From Chitinophagales bacterium (GTDB lineage: Bacteria > Bacteroidota > Bacteroidia > Chitinophagales > Chitinophagaceae): DNA of 64,000 nucleotides. Under the pieces are notes generated by a model that saw only the letters and a list, made by a program, of their open reading frames with translations, was not told where the DNA came from and did not search any database. Numbering within the stretch: the first letter of the stretch is position 1; every line of letters starts with the position of its first letter. Shown here in pieces: positions 8,476-16,626 of the stretch. Location of the stretch: contig JACJXQ010000008.1 in NCBI GenBank assembly GCA_020636495.1, positions 2,666,001 to 2,730,000 on the forward strand. Reading direction: 5' to 3'. Position numbers and translations under genes: made by a program.

Positions 8476-9540
8476 TTAACTATTTTCCCGTTCGGCCTTC
8501 CATTGTTCGCGGTGCTTGCGTAGTGGATGGTCTTTCGATTTGTTGAATATCTTGATGCCATTCTCCCTGCCGGCACGGCGGGCGCGCTGTTCGTCTACAG
8601 GCAGGTTATGCTCTTCTTTACAATCCTCGCTGCAACAGCCCTGTAATTTTTCAGCACATTCTTCGCACTGAATGAACAGCAAGTGACAACCATCATTCTT
8701 ACAATTGGTATGGGTATCGCATGGCTTACCACAAGTATGACATTCCGCTATCACATCGTCAGTAATACGCTCGCCCAGCCTGTCATCAAACACAAAGTTC
8801 TTCCCAATGAATTTTACAGGCAGTCCCTGCTCTTTAGCCCTACGGGTATATTCTATAATGCCACCTTCTACATGAAATACATTCTTGAAACCATTGTGCA
8901 GCATGTAGGCGCTGGCTTTCTCACAACGTATACCACCGGTACAGTACATGATAATGTTCTTATCCCTGTTGTCTTTCAGCATATCTACTGCCATCGGCAA
9001 TTGCTCACGGAAAGTATCAGACGGCACCTCAATGGCACGTTCAAAATGGCCCACTTCATACTCATAGTGGTTGCGCATATCTACAATTATGGTCTCCGGG
9101 TCTGCAGCCAGTTCGTTATACTCTTTCGCCTTCAGGTACTTGCCCTTCTTACTCATATCAAAGGTCGGGTCATCTATCCCGTCAGCTACCACCTTGTGGC
9201 GCACCTTGATCTTCAATACCCAGAAAGATTTACCATCGTCATCTACAGCAATATTCATGCGGATACCGTTTAGCTCAGGCGCAGCTGCATATAGCGCATC
9301 CCTGAAAGCCTCATAATTACTTGCAGGCACACTTACCTGTCCGTTGATCCCCTCACTAGCTATGTAAATACGGCCAAATACTTTCAGCGGCTCAAAAGCC
9401 CGCCATAGGTCGTCCCTGATTTTTTGCGGTTCCGCAATATTGAAATACTGGTAGAAGGATACTGTGGTACGTGGCTCTGTCTCTGCCAACATACGCTGCT
9501 TCAGTTCCTCGTTCGATACCCGGTTGTGTAACACTGGCAT
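8476..9540 (-). CDS. trhO: tRNA uridine 5-oxyacetic acid pathway hydroxylase TrhO (rhodanese-like, YceA)
   Basis: 354 residues. The N-terminal acylphosphatase-like part (about 25-115) and the central rhodanese domain with the active-site loop YCTGGIRCEKA (Cys200) match TrhO, which hydroxylates U34 of certain tRNAs in an oxygen-dependent reaction. A C-terminal cysteine-rich tail (CHTCGKPCDTHTNC...CEECAEKLQGCC) resembles the putative metal-binding end of longer TrhO proteins. The promoter element TATCTTTG is at 9582-9589. Unusually for this phylum, the ATG is preceded by a full AAGGAGGT Shine-Dalgarno sequence. It is followed without a gap by the VF530 gene. Confidence 0.9.
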   Translation of the reverse strand: MPVLHNRVSNEELKQRMLAETEPRTTVSFYQYFNIAEPQKIRDDLWRAFEPLKVFGRIYIASEGINGQVSVPASNYEAFRDALYAAAPELNGIRMNIAVDDDGKSFWVLKIKVRHKVVADGIDDPTFDMSKKGKYLKAKEYNELAADPETIIVDMRNHYEYEVGHFERAIEVPSDTFREQLPMAVDMLKDNRDKNIIMYCTGGIRCEKASAYMLHNGFKNVFHVEGGIIEYTRRAKEQGLPVKFIGKNFVFDDRLGERITDDVIAECHTCGKPCDTHTNCKNDGCHLLFIQCEECAEKLQGCCSEDCKEEHNLPVDEQRARRAGRENGIKIFNKSKDHPLRKHREQWKAERENS

Positions 9541-9545
9541 GGTGT

Positions 9546-9553
9546 ACCTCCTT
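9546..9553 (-). promoter_or_regulatory. Strong Shine-Dalgarno sequence of trhO
   Basis: AAGGAGGT, a full anti-SD complement, ends five bases before the trhO ATG. Other genes here lack such sites, in keeping with the phylum. Confidence 0.6.
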
Positions 9554-9581
9554 AGATTTTAAACGATGAATTAATAATGCG

Positions 9582-9589
9582 CAAAGATA
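9582..9589 (-). promoter_or_regulatory. Candidate -7 element for trhO
   Basis: TATCTTTG on the minus strand fits TAnnTTTG, about 41 bases upstream of the ATG. No exact -33 TTG. Confidence 0.5.
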
Positions 9590-9725
9590 ACGATTCTGGA
9601 GATTGGATAATAAATATCAAATACATGATATTGGTCACCTTTTTATTATACAAAGCACACTAACAATGCCATCCAACATCTGTCAGCCATTATCCAATAT
9701 CAAGTTTTAAACTATCTTAGCGGCC

Positions 9726-10595
9726 ATGAAAGTATTTATCGCAGGAGCATCAGGATTGGTAGGCAGTAATTGCATGAAACATTTCACCGAACAGGGTTGG
9801 GAGGTAGCAGGTTCTTACTTTTCATACCAGGTACCTGGAACCGTATATTACAATACACTCGAACCTGAAGATGCCAACAATTTTGACGTTGTTTGTTTTG
9901 CCCCTGACGTGATCGTTCATTGCGGTGCGCTGACGCACGTAGATAAGTGTGAGCAGCAACCCGAAGACAGCTATACGCAAACCGTACAAAGCACCATCAA
10001 CCTGGTAGCTGTTGCAAAAAAGTGCAACGCACGCTTTGTTTACATTTCTACCGACTATGTATTTGATGGTACAGACGGACCTTATACTGAAGAGGACAAA
10101 GTAAACCCGCTGAGCGTTTACGGCAAACACAAACTGGAGGCTGAGCAATATGCCCTGAAAGAAATACCACAAACGCTGGTACTGAGGGTAACCAATGTAT
10201 ATGGACACGAGGCAAGGGGTAAGAACTTTGTAGCACGTATAGTGCAGCAATGCAAAGACAAACAAAAGCTGACACTTAAACTTCCGTACGACCAATACGC
10301 CTGCCCTACCAATGCATGGGATATAGCACGCTGCATGTACCTTTTATTAAGAGATGACAAGAATGGCATCTACCACATTGGCGGAACAGACTATACCAAC
10401 CGTGTGCAACTGGCGTTGCGTGTTCTCCAATATTTCCCGGATGCCGAGTACGACCTGATACCCATGAATACAACAGAACTGAACCAACCTGCAGCACGAC
10501 CACTGATTGGTGGTTTTATCACTGCAAAATTCAATAAAGAGTATCCTGATTTCCTGTTCGGGAACGTAGATGGCTTTCTGAAAGAGAGTTTATAA
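9726..10595 (+). CDS. RmlD-like NAD(P)-dependent sugar-nucleotide reductase (extended SDR)
   Basis: 289-residue Rossmann protein of the dTDP-4-dehydrorhamnose reductase type. The nucleotide motif GASGLVG is at residues 7-13; the catalytic pair is in VYGKHKLEAE (Tyr-x3-Lys), preceded by the conserved STDYVFDG. The length matches RmlD (about 290). It usually reduces dTDP-4-keto-rhamnose for surface polysaccharide, but no rmlA, rmlB or rmlC lies nearby, so the actual substrate is open; other family members act on related sugars. The gene is isolated, with the trhO operon divergent on its left. Confidence 0.75.
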   Translation: MKVFIAGASGLVGSNCMKHFTEQGWEVAGSYFSYQVPGTVYYNTLEPEDANNFDVVCFAPDVIVHCGALTHVDKCEQQPEDSYTQTVQSTINLVAVAKKCNARFVYISTDYVFDGTDGPYTEEDKVNPLSVYGKHKLEAEQYALKEIPQTLVLRVTNVYGHEARGKNFVARIVQQCKDKQKLTLKLPYDQYACPTNAWDIARCMYLLLRDDKNGIYHIGGTDYTNRVQLALRVLQYFPDAEYDLIPMNTTELNQPAARPLIGGFITAKFNKEYPDFLFGNVDGFLKESL

Positions 10596-10652
10596 CCTGA
10601 AGTAAACCTTCAAATACCTGCACCTAAATTATATGCTGCCGGGCATAAAAAA

Positions 10653-10680
10653 ATCCCGACTTATCGTGATAAGTCGGGAT
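10653..10680 (-). terminator. Strong hairpin with T tract on the minus strand
   Basis: Perfect 13-bp stem (ATCCCGACTTATC and complement) with a two-base apex. Seven T residues follow on the minus strand, so as an intrinsic terminator it faces left. On the plus strand, after the RmlD-like gene, it has no T tract. Confidence 0.6.
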
Positions 10681-10990
10681 AGGACTGTACTTACTAACCC
10701 ATCGTAAGTAAAGCAAATATCTAAAAAAGGATTGGCATTTAGAAATTATTTTTTCTGTTATATAGCTATACCTGAACCCAACAATAAGCCATACTTATAC
10801 CTCTTTACGCATTATAGAAATACTATATACATTGCCAATGTGAACTATAAAATTGACAAATTCGGCAATTTTGTCGCCTAAAAATAAGAAAAAGTGTCAT
10901 TTTGTCTCTAAAAATCAATTGGTATTTAGTTTGTATTAATGTTCATGTAAACGAAATGATCAATTATAACATTAAAAACTAATAACAATT
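10681..10990. other. Intergenic region upstream of hsp20
   Basis: A/T-rich stretch with no convincing gene on either strand. It holds the direct repeats described at 10868-10915 and presumably the hsp20 promoter. The left-facing terminator at its left end has no minus-strand gene to serve. Confidence 0.5.
10868..10915 (+). promoter_or_regulatory. Direct repeats upstream of hsp20
   Basis: ATTTTGTC followed by CTAAAAAT occurs twice, starting at 10868 and 10899. The 31-base period is close to three helical turns. This makes it a candidate operator or activator site for the heat-shock gene. Confidence 0.35.
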
Positions 10991-11431
10991 ATGTACAAAC
11001 ACAGAAAAAACTTCACGATGACACCTGCAACTTTTGGCGGATTAATGGATGGTGTACTGAACAACAAATGGGACCGTATGTTTTTTGACGACAATTGGAG
11101 CAACGTGACCGCACCGGTAAACATTAAAGAGACCGATACTGCATACCAACTGGATGTGGTAGCTCCGGGACTGAAAAAGGAAGATTTTGACATCCAGGTA
11201 GAAAAAGACGTATTGTCTGTTTCATTCGAACAAAAAGAAGAGCAAAAGGAAACAACTGACAAGATGATCAGGAACGAGTACAAGTTCCGTTCTTTCAAAA
11301 GAAACTTTACCCTGGGAGATAAGATAAATGCAGCAGGAATCTCTGCTAATTATGCTGATGGCATATTGAGCGTAAACTTACCCAAAGCAGAACCAAACGA
11401 AGCAACAACAAGGAAAATAGATATAGCGTAA
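10991..11431 (+). CDS. Small heat-shock protein, Hsp20/alpha-crystallin family
   Basis: 146-residue ATP-independent holdase that binds unfolding proteins and forms oligomers. The alpha-crystallin domain spans about residues 40-140: VNIKETDTAYQLDVVAPGLKKEDF at its start, the NEYKFRSFKRNFTL strand, and the ANYADGILSVNLPK end motif (the A-x-x-x-n-G-v-L-x-i-x-l-P signature). It differs from the second Hsp20 at 48.7 kb, which has a glycine-rich N-terminus. It stands alone; the direct repeats upstream are the only visible regulatory structure. Confidence 0.93.
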   Translation: MYKHRKNFTMTPATFGGLMDGVLNNKWDRMFFDDNWSNVTAPVNIKETDTAYQLDVVAPGLKKEDFDIQVEKDVLSVSFEQKEEQKETTDKMIRNEYKFRSFKRNFTLGDKINAAGISANYADGILSVNLPKAEPNEATTRKIDIA

Positions 11432-11490
11432 GATCGTGAGTGTAAGAGTAGTAGTTTGACAGATGAGGCGGGGCTTTTGCCCTGCCTTTT

Positions 11491-12126
11491 TTATTCATCT
11501 AACTCCCTAAGGAACCTGACTATGTCTTTCTTTCCTTTCTCCGACGCAATGATATGGAGCAACCCCGCTTGTCTGAACAGGTAGGTATTAATTGCGGTAT
11601 CCTTGTCATCTAATATACCGTCCAGTGTTGCTTCTGATATCCACATACGGTTGTTCATCGCCAGCGCATCCAATATCGTATCCAGCGACTCGGTCTTACC
11701 CGTTTGAAAATAACCACCCATGAACATTGAACGCAACTGGTTATATATATTTTTCCTTCGCACCACTTGTATCTCCTGGTAGCGTTCAGCATATTCGGGA
11801 TCTTGTTTCAACAGCAATGGCAGACTTACAAATAATGAACGGTAGCGGTATTGATTCTCATATATCTTCCTGTTCATCTGTAAAAAGCTATAAATTCCGG
11901 GTTCTTGTTCAGACTCAAACAATTGCGAATTACCTTCTGACAACCGGCTTATTAGCTCTCTGACCAGATCATTCTTTGTCGGGAAATAATACGTAATATT
12001 TCCTCCTTTCATATTCAACTCTCTCGATAACTCGCGTACACCCACATATTCTATACCCTGCGCGTTGTACATCTCCAGGGCTTTTTCTACTATTAATTCT
12101 TTGGTAGGTATTTTATTTTTTGACAT
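11491..12126 (-). CDS. TetR/AcrR family transcriptional regulator
   Basis: 211-residue regulator. The N-terminal helix-turn-helix occupies about residues 5-55 (ELIVEKALEMYNAQGIEYVGVRELSRELNM...YYFPTKNDLVREL), followed by a long helical ligand-binding domain. A longer frame would start at TTG (12132); the ATG at 12126 gives the usual TetR N-terminus and lies inside a palindrome TTGACAATGTCAA, the first of two identical operators shared with the divergent cupin gene. It therefore very likely represses both itself and the cupin. The ligand is unknown. Confidence 0.88.
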   Translation of the reverse strand: MSKNKIPTKELIVEKALEMYNAQGIEYVGVRELSRELNMKGGNITYYFPTKNDLVRELISRLSEGNSQLFESEQEPGIYSFLQMNRKIYENQYRYRSLFVSLPLLLKQDPEYAERYQEIQVVRRKNIYNQLRSMFMGGYFQTGKTESLDTILDALAMNNRMWISEATLDGILDDKDTAINTYLFRQAGLLHIIASEKGKKDIVRFLRELDE

Positions 12127-12132
12127 TGTCAA
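12120..12132. promoter_or_regulatory. Palindromic operator copy 1, overlapping the tetR start codon
   Basis: TTGACATTGTCAA on the plus strand, a 13-base palindrome around one central base. On the minus strand it contains the tetR ATG. Confidence 0.75.
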
Positions 12133-12146
12133 GTATTTTATTTAAT

Positions 12147-12159
12147 TTGACATTGTCAA
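12147..12159. promoter_or_regulatory. Palindromic operator copy 2, upstream of the cupin gene
   Basis: Exact second copy of TTGACATTGTCAA, with its start 27 bases from the first copy and its end 14 bases before the cupin ATG. It is placed to block cupin transcription. Confidence 0.75.
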
Positions 12160-12173
12160 AAATAAGTTTTCTT

Positions 12174-12722
12174 ATGGAATTCCCATTTACTATTTCAAAC
12201 GGATATGGCGAACATATCACCTTTCTTGGTTTTGAAGAAAACGACATGGGTAGCAACGTACTCGCACTGCAAAACGAAGTAGCACCCGGAGATGGTCCAC
12301 CAATGCATGTTCATTTTAAGCAAGATGAGAAATTAACTGTAATAGAAGGGAAACTGGCATACCAGATGCCGGGCGGTGAGATCAACTATTGTAATGAAGG
12401 GGAAAGTGTGACTTTCAACGCCGGTACTCCACACAAATTCTGGAACGCCGGAGATAAAGTAATGCGTTGCAAAGGTTGGATATCACCACCAAACACAATT
12501 ATCTATTTCCTGTCAGCTATTTATCAGTCTGCAAAAGAAAATAAGGCGCATGGTCGCCCCGGCACTTTCGACACAGCCTACCTGCTGAACAAATATGGCG
12601 GAGAATATGACTTTTATGAGATACCTGCTTTTGTCAAAAAGATCATCTTCCCCATCACATTATTTTTTGGCAAGTTGGCAGGCAAGCACAAAAAATTTGC
12701 AGATGCTCCTGACCCTGTTTAA
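12174..12722 (+). CDS. Cupin-domain protein under TetR control
   Basis: 182-residue protein with one cupin barrel at about residues 35-110. Motif 1 is visible in DGPPMHVHFKQDEKLTVIEGKLAYQMPG (two His and a Glu for a metal), motif 2 in VTFNAGTPHKFWNAG. The rest (about 115-182) is helical. The frame is open further upstream from a TTG, but the ATG at 12174 puts the start after both operators. The product may be a small-molecule dioxygenase, isomerase or binding protein; no specific reaction is supported. Divergence from tetR with shared operators indicates it is induced by the TetR ligand. Confidence 0.82.
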   Translation: MEFPFTISNGYGEHITFLGFEENDMGSNVLALQNEVAPGDGPPMHVHFKQDEKLTVIEGKLAYQMPGGEINYCNEGESVTFNAGTPHKFWNAGDKVMRCKGWISPPNTIIYFLSAIYQSAKENKAHGRPGTFDTAYLLNKYGGEYDFYEIPAFVKKIIFPITLFFGKLAGKHKKFADAPDPV

Positions 12723-12727
12723 TGATA

Positions 12728-13831
12728 TCAGGCATCAGCAGATGGAGACACCATCTTAGTATTAATGTTAAGCTGGTCGCCTTTATCCATAGTAAGGAAC
12801 ATGGTTTGCGTAGGATAGGCAAACACAATACCTTCATCCTCAAACTTCTTGAAGATAGCCAGGTATATCTGCTGCTGCTTGTCCATATATACAGGATAAT
12901 CAGGCTCTAATACATAGTACACTGTTTCAAAATCAAGGCTGAAGTTACCGTAACCCGAAAAATGCGACCTGTCGAAACGGACGCCTTCTACATTATCTAT
13001 AATTTCTTTTATATAGCCGGGTATTGCTTTCAGTTGCTCATGCGTGGTCTGGTATATTACTCCAAGCTTGAACAGGATACGACGTTCCTGTAGTTTCTTG
13101 AAGTTGTGCAGTCGTGAGTTGGTGAGGTTAGTATTGGAAATAACCAATATATCGCCTGTAAGGGTACGTATACGTGTAGTCTTAACACCTATATATTCAA
13201 CAGTGCCGGACTTATCATCCACAACAATAAAATCACCTATCTCAAAAGGACGGTCGAAGAAAATAACGAAGTAACTGAACAGGTCGCCAAGTATGGTCTG
13301 GGCTGCCAATGCTATGGCTATACCACCAACGCCAAGACCGGCAATGATAGTGGTGACATCTTTACCCAGGTTGTCCAGCAGGAACACACCTCCCAGCATC
13401 CATACTATCACATTAACTATGATAAGTATGCCACGTGCCTGCTTCTTCTTGACCTCAGCATCTTCCTGTTTGTTCAAATAACTATAAACCGTATACTTAA
13501 TCGCAGAGGTGATGATGCGCAACACATAAAACGTAAAAACGACCATCAATGCCGTATGCACAACAGCGTACACCGTATCGTTGAAGTTCAGCGACCTCAT
13601 GGCCACATACGCACTACCAAAATATAGTATCGGAACGACACAGGTATGAATGATCTCTATCACAAAATCATCAAACTGCGTCACGGTTTTTTCTGCCAGC
13701 CTTTTCAGGTAGCGTATCAGCAGAAACTCAAAAACACGAATAAAAATACATAGACCTGCAAAAACACCTATCGCAATTCCCCAATCTTTAATACTATTAC
13801 CCCAAACCATATATTGCCAGAAAGCACTCAT
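12728..13831 (-). CDS. Mechanosensitive ion channel, MscS family
   Basis: 367-residue small-conductance mechanosensitive channel that releases solutes on hypo-osmotic shock. About four hydrophobic helices lie in the first 180 residues. The pore helix region is GLGVGGIAIALAAQTILGDLFSYF, with the Gly/Ala pattern typical of TM3. The beta domain follows (RPFEIGDFIVVDDKSGTVEYIGVKTTRIRT) and then a C-terminal alpha/beta domain. The longest frame begins at TTG; the ATG at 13831 is preferred. Its stop is five bases from the cupin stop in convergent orientation. Confidence 0.92.
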   Translation of the reverse strand: MSAFWQYMVWGNSIKDWGIAIGVFAGLCIFIRVFEFLLIRYLKRLAEKTVTQFDDFVIEIIHTCVVPILYFGSAYVAMRSLNFNDTVYAVVHTALMVVFTFYVLRIITSAIKYTVYSYLNKQEDAEVKKKQARGILIIVNVIVWMLGGVFLLDNLGKDVTTIIAGLGVGGIAIALAAQTILGDLFSYFVIFFDRPFEIGDFIVVDDKSGTVEYIGVKTTRIRTLTGDILVISNTNLTNSRLHNFKKLQERRILFKLGVIYQTTHEQLKAIPGYIKEIIDNVEGVRFDRSHFSGYGNFSLDFETVYYVLEPDYPVYMDKQQQIYLAIFKKFEDEGIVFAYPTQTMFLTMDKGDQLNINTKMVSPSADA

Positions 13832-13889
13832 AAATAAGTATATCTTAATAAGATGCAAAAATAATAATGAAATGTTACCGACAAATCAA

Positions 13890-15026
13890 CTATCTGTGCA
13901 ACTGCTTTTCAGGTTTCGTTTCTATCGGGTTTGTGTTGGCGGGAACTATATGGCCACCTGCAAGTTTCTTCTCTACATAGTCAGAGTGCATAACCCTGAG
14001 CGTACCCATATAGGTCATACTAAATTCCAGCAAGTCGCCTACTTTATACCCTTTGGGATTCTGTCCCAGGTCTACCACGATCATATCAGAGCTTTCGCCT
14101 ACCAGTTTTATGTTTTCGTCAGAAGGGATAAGATGATTAGACTCGATATCCAGCAACCCAAGGTCTATAATTGCCCTGTAGGAAGAAGCAGCCCGTTGCT
14201 CATCATTAAACTCTTTTATTTCACCGGTAAGGTTATGTCCAAGCTCTCCAATAGGCACCGTCGGCTTTTCTGTAAGCTCAATGATCTCAGCATATAACTT
14301 AAAGACATCGTTATGCATTTGGTCGAAAGGTTTGTTATGGTAAACATCTGTACCTAAAAACAAAGTCTCACCTACTCTGAAATGATTAACACCTTCGGGC
14401 AACAGGTTTTGAAATATAAGTGGTATTGTAACTGATGAGCCACCTGATACATAAGGTATCTTCTTATTGAACTTAGCCTCTATCAGTTCTTTGTACAGGC
14501 TCAGTTGTATCAACTTATCATGATTCGGCAATACGCCATACATGCAGGTAAGGTTGGTTCCAATACCTATTACTTCGATATTCGGCAGTTCAAACACCTT
14601 TGCGTAAAAGTCCATAAAGTCTTCGCGCATCACGCCTTCGCGCAGCTCACCCAGTTCTATCATAATGATAACTTTGTGGGTCTTATTCTGCTCAACTGCA
14701 GCGTCAGATAACAGCTTTATGGTCTCAAACTCCGTATTAAAGCTCACGTCTGCAAACTCAACGATTTTACGCACAGACCTTTTGGGCGGCGGTTTGATAT
14801 AAGCCGTCTCCACTTCAGGATTTATAGCCTTAATACGTTTCAGATTAGTAACCCTTGAATCGCAAACTTCTTTTACGCCAAGCTTCAATAACACATCCAG
14901 GTAGGTCTTGTTACCGCACAGCATTTTTGAAACAACCGACCATTTGATGCCTTTTTGTTTAAAAAGTGTGTCCAGGTAATGATAGTTATCCGCCAGCTTC
15001 TCTTTATCTAATGTAACAAACGCCAT
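13890..15026 (-). CDS. Alanine/ornithine racemase-family PLP enzyme
   Basis: 378 residues with an alanine-racemase N-terminal barrel. Lys34 in WSVVSKMLCGN is the expected Schiff-base lysine. IMIELGELREGV and VSGGSSVTIPL match the phosphate-binding and barrel strands of the alanine/ornithine racemase group rather than biosynthetic Alr. It probably interconverts L and D forms of an amino acid in the cytoplasm; the substrate is not determinable. It starts three bases after the GNAT gene stop on the same strand, so the two form an operon, and the acetyltransferase may act on the same or a related amino acid (inference). Confidence 0.8.
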   Translation of the reverse strand: MAFVTLDKEKLADNYHYLDTLFKQKGIKWSVVSKMLCGNKTYLDVLLKLGVKEVCDSRVTNLKRIKAINPEVETAYIKPPPKRSVRKIVEFADVSFNTEFETIKLLSDAAVEQNKTHKVIIMIELGELREGVMREDFMDFYAKVFELPNIEVIGIGTNLTCMYGVLPNHDKLIQLSLYKELIEAKFNKKIPYVSGGSSVTIPLIFQNLLPEGVNHFRVGETLFLGTDVYHNKPFDQMHNDVFKLYAEIIELTEKPTVPIGELGHNLTGEIKEFNDEQRAASSYRAIIDLGLLDIESNHLIPSDENIKLVGESSDMIVVDLGQNPKGYKVGDLLEFSMTYMGTLRVMHSDYVEKKLAGGHIVPANTNPIETKPEKQLHR

Positions 15027-15029
15027 GGC

Positions 15030-15467
15030 TTATTTTTTTAACCTCATTTCAAGATACTTATTGGTAAACCCCAATTTCTCATACAGGAACTTAGCCGGGT
15101 TTTCTGGCTCTACGTGCAAGGCGACATCGCCTTCGGCTATTTCTATAGCTTTCTGCATAAGTTTTTTCCCAATGCCTTTCCCCCTGTGTTGATTATGTGT
15201 AGCTATGTACACAAGTATATTATCGGGTATATAACCATTCATACCTGTTTTATTCACTACTACGGCTCCGGTGATATCATCACCTTCAGTTGATGTTAAA
15301 ACAAAGCCTCCCGGCTTACCCCCTTCTCCCAGCGAGTAGCGCATAGCCTTAGCTATATCTTCCATCCTGTCGCCGTACTGCTCCAGGTGTGTGTGTAAAA
15401 ACTCGTTAATAGCCTTGAACTGTGCCTCTTCCGGCATTACAGTTGGTGTATATGTGCGTATTTCCAT
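15030..15467 (-). CDS. GNAT family N-acetyltransferase
   Basis: 145-residue acetyltransferase. The acetyl-CoA pyrophosphate loop is seen in ATHNQHRGKGIGKKLMQKAIEIA (Q/R-x2-G-x-G/A), and the C-terminal strand in PAKFLYEKLGFTNKYLEMRLKK. The start was moved from 15530 to the ATG at 15467 because the longer N-terminus is not family-like. The acceptor substrate is unknown. It is the first gene of a pair with the racemase-like enzyme, and a TATCTTTG promoter element lies upstream at 15602-15609. Confidence 0.85.
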   Translation of the reverse strand: MEIRTYTPTVMPEEAQFKAINEFLHTHLEQYGDRMEDIAKAMRYSLGEGGKPGGFVLTSTEGDDITGAVVVNKTGMNGYIPDNILVYIATHNQHRGKGIGKKLMQKAIEIAEGDVALHVEPENPAKFLYEKLGFTNKYLEMRLKK

Positions 15468-15601
15468 AATTATGTATTGCAGCAATACAACACGCAGAGT
15501 CAATAGTAATTGACGTAAAAGACCGGCCAAAAATAAAAAAACGTGCAGTAGATCGCTGAAAATGAACAGATAACAGCCGGCGCAAAAGAAATATTACAAT
15601 G

Positions 15602-15609
15602 CAAAGATA
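15602..15609 (-). promoter_or_regulatory. Candidate -7 element for the GNAT/racemase operon
   Basis: TATCTTTG on the minus strand, about 135 bases before the chosen GNAT start. A spacing this long leaves room for a leader or an alternative start. Confidence 0.4.
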
Positions 15610-15651
15610 CAACAATTATTTTTATCTCTTTTGTAACCGGACGACAACAGG

Positions 15652-16041
15652 CTACACACTACGCCCGGCCCGCCTCCTGCGATAATATACAATAGTATAT
15701 ATACCCAAAGCTACAAAGGGGATAGTAGACAACAGCACCCTGACATTCAGGCTCATTAACCCTATCAGGAAAATAAAAAGTAATAATAAGCCTATACATC
15801 CCAGGCCAATATAAGTCAGCACCTTACCCGGTTGTTTCTGAAATAAAGTAAACAACAATAGCAATTGCCCCAGCATAGGGATAACAGTAAACGGATGCAC
15901 AGCAGACCTTGTGTTGGCAAACAGCTTTGTTATTACTTCCCATTCAGCTGTAAATAAAAATACGCTGCTATCTTTCCCCCACTCCATATATCCAATAAGT
16001 GATGTAAGTATCAAAAACAGATTCAGCATCCTGCCTTTCAT
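15652..16041 (-). CDS. Small multi-pass membrane protein, unknown function
   Basis: 129 residues with four predicted hydrophobic helices: about 5-20, 48-65, 73-95 and 100-120. The sequence ends in a positively charged tail YYRRRRAGRSV. No family is recognised with confidence; the length and four-helix layout are common among uncharacterised Bacteroidota inner-membrane proteins. It lies 28 bases downstream of the 161-residue unknown gene on the same strand, so the two are likely co-transcribed. Confidence 0.65.
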   Translation of the reverse strand: MKGRMLNLFLILTSLIGYMEWGKDSSVFLFTAEWEVITKLFANTRSAVHPFTVIPMLGQLLLLFTLFQKQPGKVLTYIGLGCIGLLLLFIFLIGLMSLNVRVLLSTIPFVALGIYTIVYYRRRRAGRSV

Positions 16042-16069
16042 GATATTTGTTTTATGTAATTAAGCTATT

Positions 16070-16555
16070 TTATTTCTTTGTGGTTATACATTCACCCATG
16101 GGAAAAGCGTCCCAACCATCTTTCTGTCTTATTTCGGCTACTAATACACCATCCTTCTTTACAGGCTTCAGCCATAATTCTACAGGCTTGCTCTCCAGCG
16201 GATCGTCGTGAAACATTTTCCCCAACATCCCGCACTTTACTTTGTAAGCAATACCCGTAATGGCTTCATTACCTTTATTTTTCACAACTGTCGCTTGTGT
16301 AAATTTAGCATCACCTATCACACCCGTGGCTGTGCCGTCTGACGTTATTTTCACACGTATAGCTACCCTGCCTTTTACAAAGCTATACTTGAGTCCTTTC
16401 GCACGTACCCTTACCGTCAGCACGGCACTATCACTGTACCATTCGCCTGTGTAAGCAGGGGGAATAGTTGTAGTCGCAGGACTAAAAGAGCACAATACGT
16501 ACAGCATTATTGACAAGGCTATAGCTGGTAATAACCCCAAAACATATTTATTCAT
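16070..16555 (-). CDS. Exported protein of unknown function
   Basis: 161 residues from the ATG at 16555 (a frame from 16579 is also open). An N-terminal hydrophobic segment (about residues 4-22) acts as signal peptide or anchor. The rest is probably all-beta: repeated short strands such as SAVLTVRVRAKGLKYSFVKG and EAITGIAYKVKCGM. No enzyme motif is seen. It precedes the small membrane protein in a putative two-gene operon and lies downstream of the Crp-type regulator, which may or may not control it. Confidence 0.6.
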   Translation of the reverse strand: MNKYVLGLLPAIALSIMLYVLCSFSPATTTIPPAYTGEWYSDSAVLTVRVRAKGLKYSFVKGRVAIRVKITSDGTATGVIGDAKFTQATVVKNKGNEAITGIAYKVKCGMLGKMFHDDPLESKPVELWLKPVKKDGVLVAEIRQKDGWDAFPMGECITTKK

Positions 16556-16626
16556 CTTCACGGATATTTTACCCGCCAAAGGTAAAGATGGGCTATATTA
16601 AAACAGATACACCTAAGTTAACTTCC

